Source of the DNA: Desulfovibrionaceae bacterium UBA3823
Lineage (GTDB): Bacteria > Desulfobacterota > Desulfovibrionia > Desulfovibrionales > Desulfovibrionaceae
Assembly: GCA_002369295.1 (NCBI GenBank)
Contig: DFDR01000061.1
Coordinates: 1,895-13,033 of the forward strand
DNA length: 11,139 bases
Direction of reading: 5' to 3'
The notes under the pieces were generated by a model that worked only from the letters and a program-made list of their open reading frames with translations, was not told where the DNA came from and did no database searches. Position 1 is the first letter of the stretch; every line of letters begins with the position of its first letter. This document shows, in pieces, positions 7,941-11,139 of this stretch. The position numbers and the translations under genes are program-made.

Positions 7941-8774
7941 GTGGACGGCGGAAGCGAAGGCCGAAGCATCTGGGCCCGGCTGGGGCATTTTTTCGGCCAC
8001 AACGAAGAAGAAAGCCTTGAGCGGGCCATTATCGATGCGCGCGCCGAGGGCGAGGTGGAAGCCGAAGAGGAGTCCATGCTCCTTGGCATCCTGCGCTTCA
8101 ACGATCTCAAGGTTGAAGACACCATGACGCCCCGGACGGACATCGACTGCGTCTCCCAGAACGCCACCATCCGCGAGGCGGTGGCTGCCGTCATCGCCTC
8201 TGGCCATTCGCGCATCCCCATCTACAAGGACACCCGCGACAACATCGTGGGCATAGTGCACGCCAAGGATCTGCTCAGCTGCCTCGCGGAGCCGGACCAG
8301 CAGGACAGGCAGGTGTCCTCCATCATGCGCGAACCCTTCTTCGTCCCCGAGACCAAGAACATCCGCACCCTGCTCCAGGAATTCCGCTCCCAGAAGCAGC
8401 ACATTGCCATCGCCCTCGACGAGTACGGCGGCACCTCCGGCCTCATCACCATCGAGGACGTGCTCGAGGAAATCGTGGGCGACATCCAGGACGAGCACGA
8501 CAAGCCCTCCCAGGAGGACATCCGCGACATGGGCCAGGGCGTCTACGAAATGTCGGGCCGGGCCTTCCTCGAGGATCTTGCCGAGCTCGGCATGCCCCTC
8601 CAAAGCGACGAAGTGGACACCATCGGCGGCTACCTCTCCACCGAAGCCGGCCATGTGCCGGCAGCGGGCGAGACCTTCACCGTTGAAGGCTGGAAGTTCA
8701 CCATCCTGGACGCCGACAAGAAGCACATCAAGAAGCTCTCCGCCTGCCGCGCCACGCAGGAAGAGGCCTCCTAG
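7941..8774 (+). CDS. corC: CBS-domain protein of the YbeX/CorC family
   Basis: This is a soluble YbeX/CorC-like protein, historically linked to magnesium/cobalt efflux through CorA and, in E. coli, to ribosome maturation and heat tolerance. The 277 residues show an acidic N-terminal helix region (20-50), then the VEDTMTPRTDI entry to CBS domain 1 (MTPR at 62-65). CBS domain 2 ends in DEYGGTSGLITIEDVLEEIVGDI (from 160). The C-terminal CorC_HlyC domain contains SDEVDTIGGYL and the GHVPAAGE motif. No membrane DUF21 domain is present, which separates it from the YfjD/TlyC type. The GTG start is chosen for its GGGGAGG Shine-Dalgarno and because the frame further upstream runs into the promoter. 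lnt follows 27 bp later, the same order as ybeX-lnt in E. coli. The ybeY and ybeZ genes are not here. Confidence 0.92.
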   Translation: MDGGSEGRSIWARLGHFFGHNEEESLERAIIDARAEGEVEAEEESMLLGILRFNDLKVEDTMTPRTDIDCVSQNATIREAVAAVIASGHSRIPIYKDTRDNIVGIVHAKDLLSCLAEPDQQDRQVSSIMREPFFVPETKNIRTLLQEFRSQKQHIAIALDEYGGTSGLITIEDVLEEIVGDIQDEHDKPSQEDIRDMGQGVYEMSGRAFLEDLAELGMPLQSDEVDTIGGYLSTEAGHVPAAGETFTVEGWKFTILDADKKHIKKLSACRATQEEAS

Positions 8775-8801
8775 GACGAGTCGCTCCGGCACAGCGCAGG
8801 C

Positions 8802-10385
8802 ATGAACGCACACGCTTCAGGACTTCCGGCTGGCCTTGCGGGCATGGCGCTCGCAAGCCTTGGCCTGTGGCTCGGCTTTCCCAGCGACGCCCCCTCCATG
8901 CCCCTGCTCGCCCTGCTCTACCCCGCTGGCCTCGCCCTGCTCTCCCGCCATGCCCAAAGCTGGCGCTCCGCCCTGCTCTGGGGATGGGCAGCCGGCATAC
9001 CCGGCCACTTTGCAGCCCTCTACTGGCTGGCGCTGCCCCTCTCGCAGGTGGGCGGACTCCCCCTGCCGGCAGCCGTGCCGCTGGCCTTGCTCGTCTGCTG
9101 CGGACTCTCCATCCAGTGCGGCGTCTTCACGCTCTTCTGCTGGCGCTTCTGGCAGCCCCGTCTGCTTTCCAGCGGCATTGCCATGGGCCTTGCCTGGCAC
9201 CTTGCCGAGCACGGCTTCGCCTGGGCTTTCGGCTTTCCCTGGCTTCCGCTTGCCGGCGCCCTCGCGGCCCAGCCCCTGCTCGTGCAGACGGCAGGCTTTG
9301 CCGGCGCCTTCCTGACCTCGGGCTTCTGGGCCATGGCCGCCATTCTGGCCGCAGGCTCCCTGCTCGGCGGAGGACTGCGCAGCGCGGCCCTCGGGGGAGG
9401 CCTGGCGCTCGCCCTTGCGGGCTACGGCTGGCATGCCTTGAGCGCCGATCCCTTCGTGGCCGAACCGACGGGCCCCGGCTCCTTCCCCGTGCTCATGGTC
9501 GAGGGCAACATCGACCAGAACCAGAAGTGGGGGGAAGCCTACCAGAAGAGCACCGTGGACGCCTACACGGGCCTCACGGAAGCGGCCGTTGCCGAGGCAA
9601 GGGCCAGGGGCGGGGCGGACAGCCAGGACCTCGGCCAGGGGCTCATCGTCTGGCCCGAAACGGCCATGCCCTTCGACGTGGCCCGCTCTCGGCATGCGGC
9701 CCGCATCCAGGCCTGCGTGATCGCCTGCGCAATGCCGCTGGTGACCGGCATGCCCGGCGTCGAGGTCACCCGCCAGGGACAGCGCGTCTACAACCGGGCC
9801 CAGCTCATTTCGGCCGAGGGCTACCCTGCCGGCCACTACGACAAGGAGCACCTGGTTCCCTTCGGGGAGTACGTGCCCCCCTTCCTCAACTGGGATTTTC
9901 TGGCGCCCCTCCTGCAGGAGGTGGGCGCCTACACGCCGGGAAGGAGCGTGGCCCCTCTGCGCTCCGGCTCCCTCGTCATGGGCACCCTGGTCTGCTACGA
10001 GGGCATCTTCCCCTGGCTTGCCCAGGCCCGCATCGCCCAGGGCGCCAACCTTCTCCTCGACATCAGCAACGACGGCTGGTTCGGGGCCACGCCGGCCCCC
10101 CGCCAGCACCTCTACCTGACGAGCCTGCGCTGCATCGAGCAGCGCCGCTGGCTCGTCCGCGGCACCAATACCGGCATCTCCGCCGTCGTCGATGCCAAGG
10201 GGCGCACCGCCTTCGCGGGCGGCCAGTTCAAGGCCCAGGCCCTCTGGGCCAGAGCCCGCACCGAAAGCGCCGCCAGCCCCTTTGCCGCGGCCTACCCCTT
10301 CATCCCGCCGCTGTCCTGCGCCCTTCTGGGCCTGCTCCTGTGGCGGCAGTACAGGAAGACAGAACGCCATGCTTCAGCTGAGTGA
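8802..10385 (+). CDS. lnt: Apolipoprotein N-acyltransferase Lnt
   Basis: Lnt performs the last step of lipoprotein maturation in the inner membrane, transferring an acyl chain from a phospholipid to the N-terminal cysteine of apolipoproteins. The 527-residue protein (E. coli 512) has about six N-terminal membrane helices up to residue 215, then a periplasmic nitrilase-like domain starting near VLMVEGNIDQNQKW. A final membrane helix lies at about 500-518. The catalytic triad is visible as E286 (WPETAMPF), K348 (YDKEHLVPFGEYVP) and C398 (LVCYEGIFP), and NDGWFG is also conserved. The ATG at 8802 lacks a clear Shine-Dalgarno, so M15 (8844) remains possible, though the longer form gives a better first helix. 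It is probably cotranscribed with corC and overlaps prfB by 17 bp. The presence of Lnt points to a Gram-negative envelope. Confidence 0.95.
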   Translation: MNAHASGLPAGLAGMALASLGLWLGFPSDAPSMPLLALLYPAGLALLSRHAQSWRSALLWGWAAGIPGHFAALYWLALPLSQVGGLPLPAAVPLALLVCCGLSIQCGVFTLFCWRFWQPRLLSSGIAMGLAWHLAEHGFAWAFGFPWLPLAGALAAQPLLVQTAGFAGAFLTSGFWAMAAILAAGSLLGGGLRSAALGGGLALALAGYGWHALSADPFVAEPTGPGSFPVLMVEGNIDQNQKWGEAYQKSTVDAYTGLTEAAVAEARARGGADSQDLGQGLIVWPETAMPFDVARSRHAARIQACVIACAMPLVTGMPGVEVTRQGQRVYNRAQLISAEGYPAGHYDKEHLVPFGEYVPPFLNWDFLAPLLQEVGAYTPGRSVAPLRSGSLVMGTLVCYEGIFPWLAQARIAQGANLLLDISNDGWFGATPAPRQHLYLTSLRCIEQRRWLVRGTNTGISAVVDAKGRTAFAGGQFKAQALWARARTESAASPFAAAYPFIPPLSCALLGLLLWRQYRKTERHASAE

Positions 10386-11139
10386 CCTCCGCCCCCGCTG
10401 CCAGGCCCTCGACGGCCGATTCGCCACCCTCTGGGGGCGTCTTTGACTCCGACGGCGACGCCAAGCGTCTTGCCGACATCGAAAAGGAGCTCGCCAAGCC
10501 CGACGCCTGGGGCAATCCGGAAGCCCTGACTCCGGTGCTCCAGGAAAAGAGCCGCCTCGAGGGCAACCTGGCCCGCTACAAGGAGCTCAAGGGCTGCCGC
10601 GACGACATGTCGGCCCTGCTGGAACTCGCCGGAGAAAGCGAAGGCGAAGAGCTGCAGGAGCTGCTCGAGAGCCTTGACGAGCAGCTCGGCCTGCTGGAAA
10701 AGCTGCTGGACGACACGGAAATGGTCACCCTGCTCGGCGACGAGGAGGACTCCAAGAACGCCATTCTGGAAATCCATCCCGGCGCCGGCGGCACCGAAGC
10801 CCAGGACTGGGCCGAGATGCTCCTGCGGCTCTACACCCGCTGGGCGGCCAGACGCGGCTTCAAGTGCGAGGAAATGGACTACCTGCCGGGCGAAGAGGCC
10901 GGCGTGAAGCGCGTGACCCTGCGCCTCATCGGCCCCTACGCCTTCGGCCAGCTCCGTTCCGAGCGCGGCATCCACCGCCTCATCCGCATCTCGCCCTTCG
11001 ACAACTCGGGGCGTCGCCACACCTCCTTTGCCTCGGTGGACGTCATTCCCGACGTAGGCACCGAGATCAAGCTGGACGTCAAGGAGTCGGACCTGCGCAT
11101 CGACACCTTCCGCTCCTCCGGCCCCGGCGGCCAGGGCGT
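10369..11139 (+). CDS. prfB: Peptide chain release factor 2 (RF2), programmed +1 frameshift, 3' end missing
   Basis: RF2 ends translation at UGA and UAA. The first frame runs MLQLSDLRPRCQALDG to L25 and stops at an in-frame TGA (codon 26, 10444-10446), exactly where the E. coli gene stops. After a +1 shift the frame continues DSDGDAKRLADIEKEL and stays open to the window edge. Later landmarks are HPGAGGTEAQDW, the stop-codon-reading SPF at 208-210 (in RISPFDNSGRRHTSF) and the catalytic GGQ at 253-255, only a few bases before the end. Each sits three residues later than in E. coli. The start ATG lies within the lnt 3' end (17-bp overlap), with AGGA 12 bases upstream, so coupling to lnt translation is likely. 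About 110 C-terminal residues are expected outside the window. The apparent stop is regulatory and should not be annotated as a pseudogene. Confidence 0.96.
10433..10447 (+). promoter_or_regulatory. prfB programmed +1 frameshift site
   Basis: GGGGG (10433-10437) is an internal Shine-Dalgarno-like element, followed by CGT and the slippery CTTTGAC (10441-10447). It matches the E. coli arrangement (GGGGG, three bases, CTTTGAC) at identical spacing. When RF2 is scarce, slow termination at UGA lets the peptidyl-tRNA on CUU slip to UUU and translation continue at GAC. This is the known autoregulatory circuit of RF2. Confidence 0.97.

Noticed and set aside
10444..10446. Nonsense mutation making prfB a pseudogene
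   Set aside because: The TGA sits in the conserved RF2 frameshift context at the conserved codon, and the +1 frame encodes an intact RF2.

Overview
The window is high-GC (strongly G/C-biased third codon positions) and carries conserved bacterial housekeeping genes. A short PxxKW-type cysteine-rich protein, together with the general gene content, suggests a sulfate-reducing deltaproteobacterium, most likely of the Desulfovibrionaceae. This placement is an inference from family knowledge and was not tested by a search.

Left part (1-3834, all minus strand). Read in transcription order this is yajC, secD, secF, an intrinsic terminator, a sigma70-like promoter, and then the first 106 codons of a DnaJ-family co-chaperone that runs off the left edge. 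YajC, SecD and SecF form the accessory complex of the Sec translocon. The yajC-secD gap holds a long hairpin with a U-tract just before the secD ribosome binding site. SecF is longer than usual and appears to carry an extra pair of membrane helices.

Middle (3835-4552). A divergent intergenic region of about 375 bp has no convincing gene. It contains a 12-bp tandem repeat, a 9-bp perfect dyad and a near-consensus promoter driving the PxxKW gene (87 aa), which ends in a textbook terminator. Promoter, SD, compact leader and terminator together suggest a short, strongly expressed monocistronic gene.

Right part (4605-11139, all plus strand). An M20-family metallo-hydrolase overlaps the start of mnmG (tRNA wobble-uridine modification) by 4 bp. 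Two strong hairpins without U-tracts follow. A new promoter then reads a ybeX/corC-type CBS protein, lnt (lipoprotein N-acyltransferase) and prfB (release factor 2). The corC-lnt order matches the E. coli ybeX-lnt pair. prfB carries the classical in-frame UGA and +1 frameshift site, and is cut by the right edge just after its GGQ motif.

I see no prophage, insertion sequence, CRISPR array, tRNA or rRNA. No gene set here looks like a new defence or metabolic system. The points most worth a second look are regulatory (yajC-secD hairpin, corC leader with a perfect anti-SD), structural (expanded SecF) and the uncharacterised PxxKW protein.
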